Source: Prinsepia uniflora (Eukaryota > Streptophyta > Magnoliopsida > Rosales > Rosaceae). From it: DNA of 64,000 bases. Positions 36,160 to 47,838 of this stretch are shown piece by piece (the first letter of the stretch is position 1; the number at the start of each line of letters is the position of its first letter). The stretch covers positions 20,407,137-20,471,136 of the forward strand of contig CM064863.1 of assembly GCA_032719365.1 (NCBI GenBank), written 5' to 3'. The position numbers and the translations under genes were made by a program. The notes under the pieces were generated by a model that had not been told where the DNA came from, did not search any database, and worked only from the letters and a program-made list of their open reading frames with translations.

Positions 36160-36990
36160 ATGGACTCAAACATACGAGTCGGGGTTCGGTCTTACTGGGC
36201 CTACACCCCAACACTTGCTATTTTGACTCAAACAAACGAGTCGGGGTTCGGTCTTACTCGGCCTACACCCCAACACTTGCTATTTTTTGACTCAAACATT
36301 GGAGTCGGTGTACAGCCTTACTCGGCTTACACCAACACTTGGACTTAAACAAACGAGTCGGGGTTCGGTCTTACTTGGCCTACACCCCAACACTTTCTAT
36401 TTTTGACTCACACATACGAGTTGATGTACAGCCTTACTCGGCTTACACTAACACTTGGACTCAAACATACGAGTCGGGGTTCGGTCTTACTCGGCCTACA
36501 CCCCTACACTTGCTATATCGACTCACACATACGAGTCAGTGTACAGCCTTACTCGGCTTACACCAACACTTGGACTCAAACATATAAGTCGGGGTTTGGT
36601 CTTACTCGGCCTACACCCCAACACTTGCTATTTTTGACTCAAACAAACGAGTCGGGGTTCGGTCTTACTCGGCCTACACCCCAACACTTGCTATTTTTTT
36701 ACTCAAACATTGGAGTCGGTGTACAGCCTTACTCAATTTACACCAACACTTAGACTCAAACAAACGAGTTGGGGTTCAGTCTTACTCGGCCTACACCCCA
36801 AAACTTGCTATTTTTGATTTACACATACGATTCGGTGTACAGCTTTACTCGGCTTACACCAACACTTGGACTCAAACATACGAGTCGGGGTTCGATCTTA
36901 CTCGGCCTACACCCCAATACTTGCTATATTGACTCACACATACGAGTTGGTGTACAACCTTACTCGGCTTACACCAACACTTAGACTTAC
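36160..36990 (+). repeat. Tandem repeat array in element C, 14 units of two types
   Basis: Units start GACTCAAACATACGAGTC. Type 1 continues GGGGTTCGGTCTTACTCGGC (8 copies) and type 2 GGTGTACAGCCTTACTCGGC (6 copies). They mostly alternate, giving a dimer of about 115 bp. The array lies between integrase and the antisense gene and has no meaningful coding potential. Tat-lineage elements are known for such subterminal repeats. Confidence 0.9.
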
Positions 36991-37016
36991 TGGGTCGGCC
37001 TCTAGCTGGGAACTCG

Positions 37017-39465
37017 ACTGCGCAACCTCCTCTTCCTCCTCTCCCGGCTCGTCCTCAAACATGTCGACCGTGATATCTTGGCCGAGCTAGGGAGTCTTTA
37101 CGGTCAAACCAGGATTGTGCAGGAAGAGGTTGCGGAAGAACTCCTGCTCACAGTCGGCGGCGTACTCGTTCTTCAGCTGGTCCAGCTCCTCGGACGCCTT
37201 AAACTCGGCCACCGCCGTCTTCCTTGCCTCCTCTAGGTCGGCCTCCCTAGCCGCCTTTACCCAGCAAAGCTCCTTCCAGTGCCGCAGCCGGTCCTTCTCC
37301 TTGGCCTTCAGGTCGGCCTTCACCTGATCCCTGGAGGCTAGGGCCTCCTGAGTCTTCCACCTCTCGACTTCCAACTAAAGGGTGAGGTCGGCCGCTTGCT
37401 TCACAACCCTCTCGGCCACTTGAAGCTTAGGAGTGAGCTCCTCCTGCTTCTTCCTCAGCTGGTCTTTTTCTCTCCTCACGGCCGAAACCCTCCTCTGAGC
37501 ATTCCCAAACTGGAGGTAGACTTCACTGAGGGCCTGCACATGACAAAAATTAGTACATACTCAACTCGGCCTACATATAACACTTGCAAAATAAGAAAAC
37601 ACACTTACATTGCTCAGCAGCAGCAGGGCCTTCTCCATCTTCTGGTCGGCCTATCGGTACTGAACCTCGGTTAGCTTATCCAAAGGAATAGAGGCCCCCT
37701 GACAGACTTTGTTGAGCAACGGCACCATCTGTCTCGGGCAACAGAGGGTGGCGTCAACACTGGTCCCCTCGCCCACAGCCTCTCCCTCCGTGAACACACC
37801 AAGGTTCACGTCCCCCCTCCTCTGCAGCATCTCCAAAATCCTCGCATCCAACAGAGGTGGGGACGGCGGAGGGTTGAACTCTGGGACGGGCATGGTCCGT
37901 CTACCCCCGATCTCTTCCTATGCCGACAAGAAGGTCTCGGCCTCTTTCCGCACCTTTGTCCGCATGGGGTCAAGGGACAACACTCGGTCTCCCTCAATGT
38001 TGCTATGTTTTCTTTTGGGAGACCGAGTAGGAGAAGTTGGCAGCCTCGGTTTTGAGGACTGGCCCTGCTTTGCACGGTCTGCTCGCTCATGATGCCCCTT
38101 ATCGGCTCGCTCTTTCTTCCTTTTGAGGAGAAGCTCAAGGCGCTCGGCAGCCTTAGCCAGTGAAGCGAACTCCTAGGTAGTCTTGTCGGCCTTCATCTTG
38201 AGCTGTTTGTAATCTTTCAAAATCTGGCTACTGAGATGATGGGGGAGCTGAAACACCAAGAAATTGGTCAGCGTATTTAAAAAAAATAACACAAAAAACA
38301 CTTACCCTCGTCGGTGTCGATTAGGCCGACTTTGTACTGGAATCCAGGCAACCGAAGGATGCGTCGGTTCCGATTCAGGTCGTCCAAGATCTCTCTCACT
38401 CGGTGAACGATAGCTTTCTCTTCCGCAGAGATCTCCTCATCGGGGAACAAACTTGCACACTGAGAAATCGGTCAGTCCATATAACCATACTTGAAAGCAT
38501 ACAAAATCAAAACAATTATAAGAAGTGGTCGGCCTATACTACAACTATCAACCTTGGGTCTGGAATTTTGACGGTATCGGAGGTCCCTCGGTGTTCCCTT
38601 CCCAGTTGCCACCGACCGGGCAGAACTTAGTCTTGTACGAGTTATGAGAGGTCGGTATGTCCAGGATGAACTCCCCTTGTTTGCTCTTCTTGCGATGATG
38701 GACGAAGACCCACCTTGTGCTTTGTTGTTGGAACCCAAAATCATACAAATACATGAGTTGGGCGTAGGTTGGCTTCGGCTGCTCGGCCCATCGGAAGGCT
38801 GTGTAGAGGGAGCAGAGCACAATCCAAACGTTAGGATTGAGCTGACCGAGTGCCACCCCCATTTTCTTCACCATCCTCCGCAACCAGGAATGCAAAGGAA
38901 GCCTCACCCCTTGGTGCATCAGCTCGGTATAGAACAACGCCATACCAGCCGGAGGGTTACTTGGTCTTTCCTCTCTTGTTGGCAGCCTCATCGTCACCGA
39001 GTCAGGAACGTCGAACTCGATCCTCATCTTCATCAAGCCCTTCTCGGTCTCCTTGTTGACCATTTCGTCAACAGTGAAGGCGGCCCGTTCAATTGGAACA
39101 GCTTCCAGGACTGACTCATCACTGGTCAGTTTCCCCTTGTTCAACCGCACTGCACCTTTGTCTCGGCCGTGGGTCAGCTTCAATGCTCGGTGTATGCCCA
39201 CCTTGACTATTGTCTCGACATCCACCAAGAGGTTGCCACCGCCCGACTGATCGGCCGGCTCAACCTCTGCACAAGTCTTCGTTGTCCTACCGGATGACTC
39301 GGTCCTACTATGCACCGATTGTGCCCTATTTTGTGCCTCGATCGAGTGGGCCTCGTCCTCACTCCCGGAGATGGGAATGAGAACCTGCACACTACTACTT
39401 GATGACTCACCACCCTATGAGTCGTAGCACTTACCCTTGGATATCGAGTCGCTATCGATGGCCAT
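37017..39465 (-). pseudogene. Antisense spliced gene of element C with gypsy-type transposon domain
   Basis: Reads opposite to gag-pol. Start ATG at 39465-39463 (MAIDSDSISKGK). The N-terminal half (39390-38553) contains GMALFYTELMHQGVRLPL and WLRRMVKKMGVALGQLNPNV, resembling the Pfam family called putative gypsy-type transposon (Transposase_28). The C-terminal part (37533-37087) is a Glu/Lys/Arg/Ala-rich coiled coil. Candidate introns with GT-AG borders are 38552-38460, 38305-38248 and 37608-37534; joining across the last keeps frame (LLLLSN|ALSEV), while the first does not keep frame as placed. Six in-frame stops, all TAG, break it. Tat elements often carry such an ORF; its function is unknown. 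Confidence 0.75.
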
Positions 39466-40254
39466 CTACAAAAAAAAACACAACTTAGAAGACCAACTTG
39501 GACCTACGGCGATCTGACCACAAACTTCACCAAGTTCATGACCAGTTCTTCACCAACACCCACTTTAATCGAAAGATTGGACTTAAGGAATACTTACTAT
39601 GTTTTTTCACGAAGAAGTATTGGTCGGAAATCGCAACCACCGTATGCACCACCGCCGAGAGCTGATCACAAATTGCCTTTCTAATTTGACAGAGTTTTCC
39701 CACTTTTCTCACAAACACAAAATGAGCAAATCAATGAAAGCTTCTCATATTTATAGAGATTGGTGCACATACTACGAGGCATCATCCTTCCTAGTGGCCA
39801 ACACGTGTCACGACCAATCGATCTTACCAACACTTGTCAACCATCAGGCCGAGGGAGCCCAACTGTCCTGCCTCACTCCACCACCGACCTCCCCGCGCTT
39901 CTCACCGAGCCCCATTCACCGCTCGGTGCCCGCAACTCCCCGCAGACGCTGGACCTCGCCACCGACCCAGAATAACTTCACGCCGAGAGAGGTACACCGC
40001 CCTTACCAAGACAACTGACTAGCCCTCATCACCGACCATGCTACCACCATCGACTGCCAATACGGTACTTGACCGACCACTTGGGCTCCACCGAGTCGCT
40101 TTCTCTAAAGACCGACCACTTTGCACTTCTTCGCCGTGATCGAGACTGTCTCAGCGGACTTTCCCGCCAGGGGACTTGGGGGACTACCGGTATACTTCCC
40201 ACTAGGGCTTGGGAGAATGAGACAATCCCCCTACCGAGAAATTCCACCTACGTC
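39466..40254 (+). other. Non-coding 3' region of element C before the PPT
   Basis: No domain recognised. On the minus strand it would hold the promoter and leader of the antisense gene. The short open frames are compositionally biased (Pro/Thr-rich) and look accidental. Confidence 0.5.
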
Positions 40255-40270
40255 AAGGACTTGGGGGACT
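40172..40270 (+). other. Duplicated polypurine tract of element C
   Basis: The 14-mer GGACTTGGGGGACT occurs at 40172-40185 and again at 40257-40270, two bases before the 3' LTR. The second is the expected plus-strand primer. Confidence 0.75.
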
Positions 40271-40272
40271 TC

Positions 40273-40760
40273 TATTGACACCATAACTGACCAGACCCAC
40301 TGGGTCGTATACTTAAAGCCCAGACTCCATTCAAGGCCCAAAACCACAGTACTTACATAACCCCAACACCGGGCCCAATGCGGGATGCCATGTGGAAGCC
40401 TATCCACCCTCGATCTGTGTAACATGTGTTAGCACGCAAACCGAGAAGAATTTGTCCCACATCGAAACTATGGGAATTGAACATCCTACCTACCCATACA
40501 TAAGAGGTACACATTTCCCAATAATGGTAACTAATATCTACTATTCACTATTACTCTACCGAACTTACCAATTACTATTTTCTCTTACGAATAAAGTTAC
40601 TGACTTGACCGTCGGAGAACCTTAGGCTGGCACCACACTGGTGCCCGTACTAATGGAAAACCCGCGATTCACTTAAGTTGACAGGTTACGAGAAAGGACA
40701 CGCGTCATTTGGTGATTGGGTGATGAGTAATCGACAGTTGGAATATTTAACGCTTCAACA
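40273..40760 (+). repeat. 3' LTR of element C (488 bp)
   Basis: Starts TATTGACACC (TG changed to TA) and ends CGCTTCAACA, followed by TSD CACTT. It carries about 45 bp not in the 5' LTR, including TTGTCCCACATCGAAACTAT. Confidence 0.88.
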
Positions 40761-42104
40761 CACTTAATTCTCATAAAAAAAAACGCATAGAAACACATTT
40801 AAATCATATAAGTATGCATGCATAACAGTTTAAGGAAAAAAGCCTACTCACATAACCGAATCCCGCTTTGCATGCATTTCCTTAATTTCCGGGAATCTCA
40901 AAATCTGTCAAATATCACATCTAACAGTCATTAACCATCCAAAATAACCTAACATTAAAATCCCCCACTTTATGGGATTCAATTTTTAATTAAAAACATA
41001 TAGATATGCTTCGAACACACAAAACTATACCGAAACAGTGTCTGATCGACTCGAAATATGTGCCAAAATGTTCGTTACATCGATTACATTAAAAGCCACG
41101 TTGATCATACCTCGAAATTCCAAACTACGCGCCTCCAAGCATAGCTGCAAGCAGCTACGCATGAAACTCACGCGCATGCGCTATTCACTATCTCCTTCGC
41201 TCGTTGTTCTGCAAAATAGGTCGTTTGACCCGGTTTCGACCCGGATTTAACTCCAGCTATTTTCAATCAATTTCTTAATTCCCATCCATCCAAAACCATT
41301 CTAAGATACCCAGAAACAAGAATTCATATTCAATATGACAATTCATTACTTCAAAGTAGTCGAATTTGATTCGAAATTCCAAAGGGGTCGCAGGTCCGTT
41401 CTGGGCGAAATCTCTGTCAATTTGTTTCGTTTTTGTGATGGTTCTGTTCGTATGGATCTCAGGAAGCTTAAACAAAGCTTAATTTTATCAATCGAAGTCT
41501 AAAACTGAAACTCAATTATCAGATTTTCCAAGTTTCTTAGTTTCGGGTTTCAGTCCTCTCTTGGGTTTTCTCCTCCGTCTTCCTTCTTTCCTACTGTTTC
41601 CCTCTTAATTCTTCTCTTCTCCTCTATGTTCTCTGGGTTCCCTCGAGTAGTTCATGTGATCAACCTAATTTGGTTTTTGGGTCCATTCGAACAAAACACC
41701 ATACTTAAAAACAATATCACCAACACACACAAACTTACCAAGTTGGTGCACCAAATCCAAGTAGATAAGGGAAAATTTTCCATGTCCTATTCAACCACAA
41801 AAATATCTCCCAAGTCGTCCGATCTCCGATTTTAGCGTGCCGCTTGTCTACGAACTCAAGATTTTAAGACGTTCAAAATGGTATTTTTGGAATTTCTAAA
41901 AGAAGTCCTGATAAAAAAGTCAGCATTTTGACCTTAGTAAAAAAGTCAACCCTTTGACTTTGACTGAAAAAGTCAACCTTGACTTTCAAGGGCAAAATGG
42001 TCAATTGCATCTGACTTTTCCTATTTTACCCTCGTTGAACGTCTGAATCGTTGCACCTAGGATCATGTTTCCCAAGGATTTACTCCTATCCGGGAATGTC
42101 ACAT

Positions 42105-43601
42105 TGTGACCTCTCTAGGATCTCTACTTGACGTCTAGAAGGAACAACGCCTCAGCGGATGGTAGTCATGAAAAAAAGTAATAAAATCGAGAAAACTCAT
42201 TTAAAACATAAATCCAAGACTCAAATCCAAGTCTAAATACTTTCAAAACCAAGCCTGACTCCACCTACTTTTCCAAAGAATAACTATAAAATTGTGTCCA
42301 AAAATCATTTTATAAATTCGGAAGTCATTAAGTAATCATATCAAATCATCATTCAAATCATTGCAAGCAAATCATGCGATAAAGCTATTAAGAAGTTTAA
42401 TTATGCATGCATCACAGTTTATAAAACAATGTCCATTCACACGTTGTGGCACACGCTGCCGTGAATCGTAGAACCACCGTACTCGCCGCCATTCTGATGG
42501 TGGCCTTCTCACACGTTGCCACGCACATCACACACACAGGGTTGACTAGGGCTGACTCAGCTGCCACGTGGCCTGACAAGCATGCCATCTGCTCACGTGG
42601 CTCCACGTTGCATTCCACATGGCTGCACATGCGATGAAACGTGGTGATACTTGGCACATGTAGTAAACATGGGACAACATCAGCTGCCACGTTAGCGTTG
42701 TCTTCAACCTTAAGTCAGGTCGACTTGTGGGTCTATAACCCGGTTTCGACTCGATTTCCAAATCTAATCCATTTCAACCAAATTTTCCAATCCATTTCAA
42801 CCAAATTTTCCAATCCAATTCCACCAAAATGATCCTAATCTACCCAGAAACGCAATTTCAAGTCCAATTTACCCAACCCTTACCTCAAATTTGTAGAATG
42901 TCAATCAAAGCTTCGTGGTTACTGTCGAACAATGTTCTGGGCTCGTTACTAGTTCAATTTCTTCGATTCCTTGACGATTCAACTCGTCTAAGTTCCAAAA
43001 GGTAATCCAATCTTCAATTTAAGTATTTAAAGTCCAAAATTCAAGGTTTGATTTTAGGACTTTTGGAATTTCTGATTTTTTCAGTTTGGGGTTCGACAAG
43101 CTCTCATTCCTTCCCTCTTTCTTTTTTCTTCCCTTTTTCCTCTTCTTCGTTCTTCTATTTCTCTCTGGGTTCACGGGTTAAAGCCATCAAATGGATTTGG
43201 TAGTTTTTATTTTATCTTGGTTTTAAACATGCCCCAACACATACAAGACTGCCGAGGCGGTTATTGCTACTAATCCACTTTAAATGGTGACACATGTCAC
43301 CATCTCCCTCAACCAGCATTAACACCCACTTAGTAAATGACCAAACTGCCCTCAACATCCAAATTACTAAAATTCCCTCAAATAATACTTACCCGTACTA
43401 ACTTCGTCTAATCTCTGATCCCGACATGCCACTTGTCTAAGAATTTAAGACTCTGAAACCTACACAACAGTCTTCAAAAAAAGTGCAAAACCTACTTCAA
43501 ACAAAAAGTCAACTTTGGCCAAGCACAAAAAATGGGTAAAATAGTCACTTCACAACCAAAACTTCCAAACTTACATTTTTCAAATTTCCAAGTCGGTACA
43601 T
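42105..43601 (-). repeat. Another minus-oriented LTR remnant (I)
   Basis: Reads in the same order as the other reverse LTRs: ATGCATGCATCACAG near 42405, a CACGTGG/CCACGTTG-rich zone at 42550-42700, a pyrimidine-rich zone, a palindrome with arms GGTGACA and TGTCACC near 43285, the CCGACATGCCACTTGTCTAA block near 43425, and an end CAAGTCGGTACA (LTR start TGTACCGACTTG). The left end lacks the expected TGACA, so it is probably truncated. No coding sequence. Confidence 0.5.
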
Positions 43602-43844
43602 GATAAAGGTTTCGGAAACGGAAGAGCGTACAATTCAAAATTCAACTGCATGGACGGTGTCTAAGTGGACTTTTCTTTACTTTAAATTATTATACACTGT
43701 GATAATGACTCAGACGTCAAGCTGGGCTTTATTTTCTGAGTCAGTTTTCACTTGGACGTCGAGTTAGGTTTGTTTCTCGAGTGATGCCTACCGATAGTGC
43801 GGTTGATAGGATGATTGATATTATGCATCGAGGATGGGTTATTA
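43602..43844 (+). other. Unassigned segment with LTR-like motifs
   Basis: Contains GACTCAGACGTCAAGCTGGG and GGACGTCGAGTTAGG, similar to R/U5 motifs of the LTR family, but I could not place its ends. Confidence 0.35.
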
Positions 43845-45631
43845 TGTAACGACCCATCCCAAATCTACAAGATTAATTAAGGACTAATTGTAGATTATCG
43901 AGGATTATCGGACGATTGGGATAAAATTATAAATTTTCCCCTAGACTGGTGAAAATGTTAACTTTTGACTCGGAAAGTTAATTACACGTGGACCGAGGTC
44001 CATTACATAGATCGAGACAATACAAGTTCGTAGACAGGCAGCACGTCAAAATCGGGCATCGTACGAGAAAGTTACGGGTCAAGAACGGTCGTTCAAACTA
44101 TTCACGATTGCACATTTTACACGGAGATGACTTTTCATTTTGTTGTTTAGTGGGACCCAAAATATCAGGTAAGGACCAATAGATGAGTGACAAGTGTCAC
44201 TCATCCATTGATCCTCACCTACATACATGCATCTCACATTTTCCCTTCCCATTTTCATCCACTCAAACCCCTCACCCAACCATTTCCTTCTTTCCCTCAT
44301 CATCTGTGGCTGCCTGAGAGGGATTGAGAATGATAGTGAGGTAGAGAGACGGTGAGAGGCGGACGAGGACGGCGAAGCTGTCGTGGAGGTGTCCAGAAAT
44401 TGTGAACTAGGTAAGCCGTGTGGGTGTTATTTTTGGGTTTGGCTTTTTGGATATTGGTTCGTGAAAATAAAGCTAGGGTTTGTTTCTTGAGTCTGGACGA
44501 ATTCACATGGCCAATAATCAGAAAGAATGGACATCTGAGTCGTGCTGGGGACAAGTTCAAAGTTGACCCGTGAAGGTTTGAATTGAACATGTGAGTTTAT
44601 GATGCTTTTTCTTAGTTTTGAGGTCGTGGATCTCTTGTTGGGTTAGAAACGAGTATATTAGGAGAAAAATGGCAAAGAATGGTGTTCAGAAGGCAGAGAA
44701 CGAGTCAGGTTGAGTCACAGGTCAGAACAGCCCGTTACAACAAACTGGGTTGACTCGACCAGAATTAGGGGATGATGAAATGGCAGTCCACATCATCACC
44801 TGTCAGGCCATATGGCCAATGAACGGACAACACGTGGCATAGGTGTCAGGTCCAGTCGACGTGGCAGTCTACATCAGCATTGACTGTCCACGTGGACCAA
44901 TGAGATAGTGCCACGTGGTAGGGTGTCAAGATCTATTATGCTTACGTGGCGGCTGACGTGGTATTCCACATCAGCATTGTTAGACCACGTGGACCAGTGA
45001 GATGGTGCCACGTGGAAACATGTCATATTCTTGTCATATTGTCAAAGCTGCCGTGGCAATGACACATGGCAGTGATAACGTCAATAAGTGATGTCATCAG
45101 GTGATGTGACAGTGTTAGAGGATGGCCCGTGGCACCAATCAGGGAGTGCCACGTGTTAGGTTTTCAACAGTTGTCAGATGTCAGACCTGTAAGGCTGACT
45201 TCAGCAGATGATGCCAACTAGGGTTGACGTCAGCATGACGTCATCGTTGATTGGCATTGACAGACGTTGATTGGAATTTGATCGGCGTGTGTAGGCATGT
45301 GGGCACTAATTTTGAGGTTAAATTGGTCCTGTTCGTAAGGTTTCGACGATCTGAATTCAATGGTGGTGGTGTCAGGTTGATCGGAGTTCGTTTGGTAGGT
45401 CATTTGGAGGTTTTTAGCCTCAGAAAATGTGTTCGGGACAAGTTTACTATTTCGGGAGTTTTGAGGGTTTATGGTTTAGACTTATATAGGTTAGTAGTAA
45501 CCTTTGGGTATGATTCGGACAGGCCCAGATGTCCTGGAGACTGTGGATAGGCTTTGGACAAGCTTACGGGGCGGATTGCAAGCGCGTAGTTTGGACGGTC
45601 TGTGAGTGGACTTTGATTTCTAAATGATGCA

Positions 45632-45669
<38 letters not shown>

Positions 45670-45746
45670 TTAGTGCTTTATGAATATGGTTTGAAATGCC
45701 CGATTTATGTTTTATATGATTTGAATGATGTGATAATTATTAGCGT
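43845..45746 (+). repeat. Left LTR of G, 3' truncated
   Basis: Matches 47839-49590 with many substitutions. Palindrome 44182-44205; dense CACGTGG and TGACGTCA-like motifs at 44770-45260; an (AT)n run 45634-45666 beside GCATGCAT. Just beyond, the motif ACAGATACCCTGTCG is repeated twice at 45755-45810. Confidence 0.65.
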
Positions 45747-47838
45747 GAATGAGTACAGATACCCTGTCGAAAATGATAAACTTGAGGGTGTAGCACAGAT
45801 ACCCTGTCGGAAATGATTTTGACTTGACTTGAAGTCAAGAATTTGGTTGAAAGATATGCTTGGGATGCATGTATTGTATGCTCGGATGTGTGATTCCCGA
45901 ATTGACTTCAAAAGAAAAAATTTCCCGAGATTTTGAATAGTGCTGTGGTGATAGTTGGCCACCGTGAGTTGGCAACGGAGTATCAACAGTGATGTTGTTA
46001 CGGTATACCAAGGATTCATATGTGTTGAGATGGGAATGGATTTCAAGAAAGATGGACTAGTGTTGATTCCCTGGTTATGATGTTATCATTGAGAGTGTAT
46101 GGTGAACGCTCGGAAGGCCGATGTAGCTTCGGATTAACATCAATTAACCAAGGTAATTTTGGGGTCAACGTCAACCAACCACAATGAATGAGATTGGAGT
46201 TTCTTGGATTGGTTGAGTACTATGAGAGTTTAGTCGTGGAATTCCGCAAGATTGCAGTTTGTTGACGGGAGTTACTCGGAAAGGAGTCAATCTAGTATGA
46301 GATGATAGTTGAGTGAGCAGAATATTGATTACTGCATTGGTTGACTACCTTGAACGATAGTGAGGGTTTTGGAAATGACAATAATGCATCGATATGCGGG
46401 TTCATATTGTGTACTTATGCTATACGTTAGGGTTTTGCTTTTACAGCTTGACAGTTGAGGTGATCATAGTGGAACTCGAGGTAGAGAAGACGGCTAGGTC
46501 TGTTTGACTAACAATGATGGAACATTTAAGCATCATTCAGGAAAAGAGAATATAGTAGTGCCTCGAGTATGATGTTGCAGGCTCGTTAGCTCTTATGCGT
46601 ACAATTCATCTACCTTCATTATTGGAGCCTTGAATGGAGGGATTATGCTGACAATAGATGACCATAGAGTGTTGTTGGACACTGTTCCAGTGAGATTTAG
46701 CCTGGGATGGATGTTACAGCACAGTTTTAGGATCCAACCCGTCGCATGATGGGGGTCGAGGTAGGTAACCAACTTACGTCTGTTGACCTTTGGAATTAAC
46801 TAAGAAATGGGATCAGTTAGTGAACTGGATGGTTTGTCTTGAGCGTACGTGTTGGACAGGTCTCAAGTGTTGGTCGAGTGATTGGGAAAATTTCGAGAAG
46901 ATTTGAGTTAATATGCGATCTGTCCATGTTTGGGATTGGACGAACATGGTCTAGGATTGGACGGACCTGATTGGCATGGTAGCCAGATGATGGTTAGATG
47001 GAATCTGAGATTGACGTGGTCCGATAGGCGAATTAGGTCCTAGATGAATTTGGCATGCTAATCGGATAAGATTCGATGTTGATTTTCGATGAGATAATGG
47101 GCCAGATGCCGAGTGATGTGCTCTAGAAACGAAGGACTTATAGAGGGTTCGCTTATTGTACGAGCTTGGAGCTCTGGGCCATGGTTGTTGGCCAGAGGAA
47201 CCCTAGTGATTCTGATTGTGATTATCTCGGCTAGAGCAAGTATTCGATAGGGTTAACAAGCACTCGGGTGAGTGAGATGTCAATTTGAGACTCGAGAGGA
47301 GTTTACATCACAACGTTGGTCGCTGAATAAGATGAGATACTGTAATGGGACTCTAGTGAGAGTCAGATTTTAGTACGAAACACCAGAGGAGACATTGGAG
47401 CCATAGGTTTCCAGCTTGACACGACGGTACATCGTGGGTATGATTGACGGCTAAAGATCGTCTAGCGACAGATGATTTGAGATCGCTCAGTCTGAGTAAA
47501 GATGTAAGACTTGGTTCTGAGTGCACCTGCGTGGATTACAGGTGAGATCGACGAGGGTCGATATCTCGAGCGAGGTTTGAGAATTGAGCAGTGGAGATTC
47601 TAGTGACAATGGGTCACTCGTTTGTCGGATAAGGTCGCTGAGAGTGGGCAGAGCTTCAGCATTTACCGTTGGATTGTAGTTGACGTCGAGTGACGTTCGA
47701 TTCGGTATGGATAATGAGGATAGATACCGACTCGAACGTATACATGTGGGAGCCCTGGGTTTGGGTAGGGTAGGATTTCCGTAGTGGATTTGGAGTAATG
47801 TGAATTTCGAGGATGAAGCTTCTTCAAGGAGAGTGGAT
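45747..47838 (+). other. Non-coding interior of element G
   Basis: G/T-rich plus strand with scattered stops, similar in texture to the E interior. No domain, PBS or long frame was seen. It ends in GGAATTTCGAGG-like sequence (GTGAATTTCGAGGATGAAGC) before the PPT. Confidence 0.6.

Larger units (their letters stand above)
29404..40760 (+). mobile_element. Decayed Ty3/gypsy Tat-lineage element C
   Basis: TSD CACTT at 29399-29403 and 40761-40765. LTRs begin TGTTGACACC and end TCAACA. Order: 5' LTR, PBS, gag, protease, RT, RNase H, second RNase H-like domain, integrase, tandem repeats, antisense gene, PPT, 3' LTR. A second RNase H and an extra antisense ORF between integrase and the 3' LTR are known traits of the Tat lineage. 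Many stops and some frameshifts make it non-autonomous. Confidence 0.9.
8909..42104 (-). mobile_element. Old minus-oriented LTR A, split by nested insertions
   Basis: Pieces at 8909-9307, 9749-10121, 28899-29398 and 40766-42104 read as one LTR of about 2.6 kb, similar to intact relatives here. The left edge reads TGACAGGATCCC (minus LTR end ...TGTCA) followed by a GTCTAACA/TGTTAGAC hairpin and CCCGTC. The right edge reads GGGAATGTCACA. The interior pieces share CATGCATGCATA (near 40815), GACGTCTGAG repeats that continue across element B, and the GCTTGTCTACGAACTC block near 41845. The edges show no matching 5-bp TSD (CTTGG versus TTGTG), so the right limit is uncertain and it may not be a solo LTR. 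Confidence 0.5.

Noticed and set aside
38644..39114. 156-codon plus-strand frame in element C
   Set aside because: It is a shadow of the antisense gene; the minus strand carries the recognisable domain.
42105..42109. TSD for LTR A (TTGTG versus CTTGG on the left)
   Set aside because: The two flanks do not match, so no TSD is claimed and the right edge of A is left uncertain.
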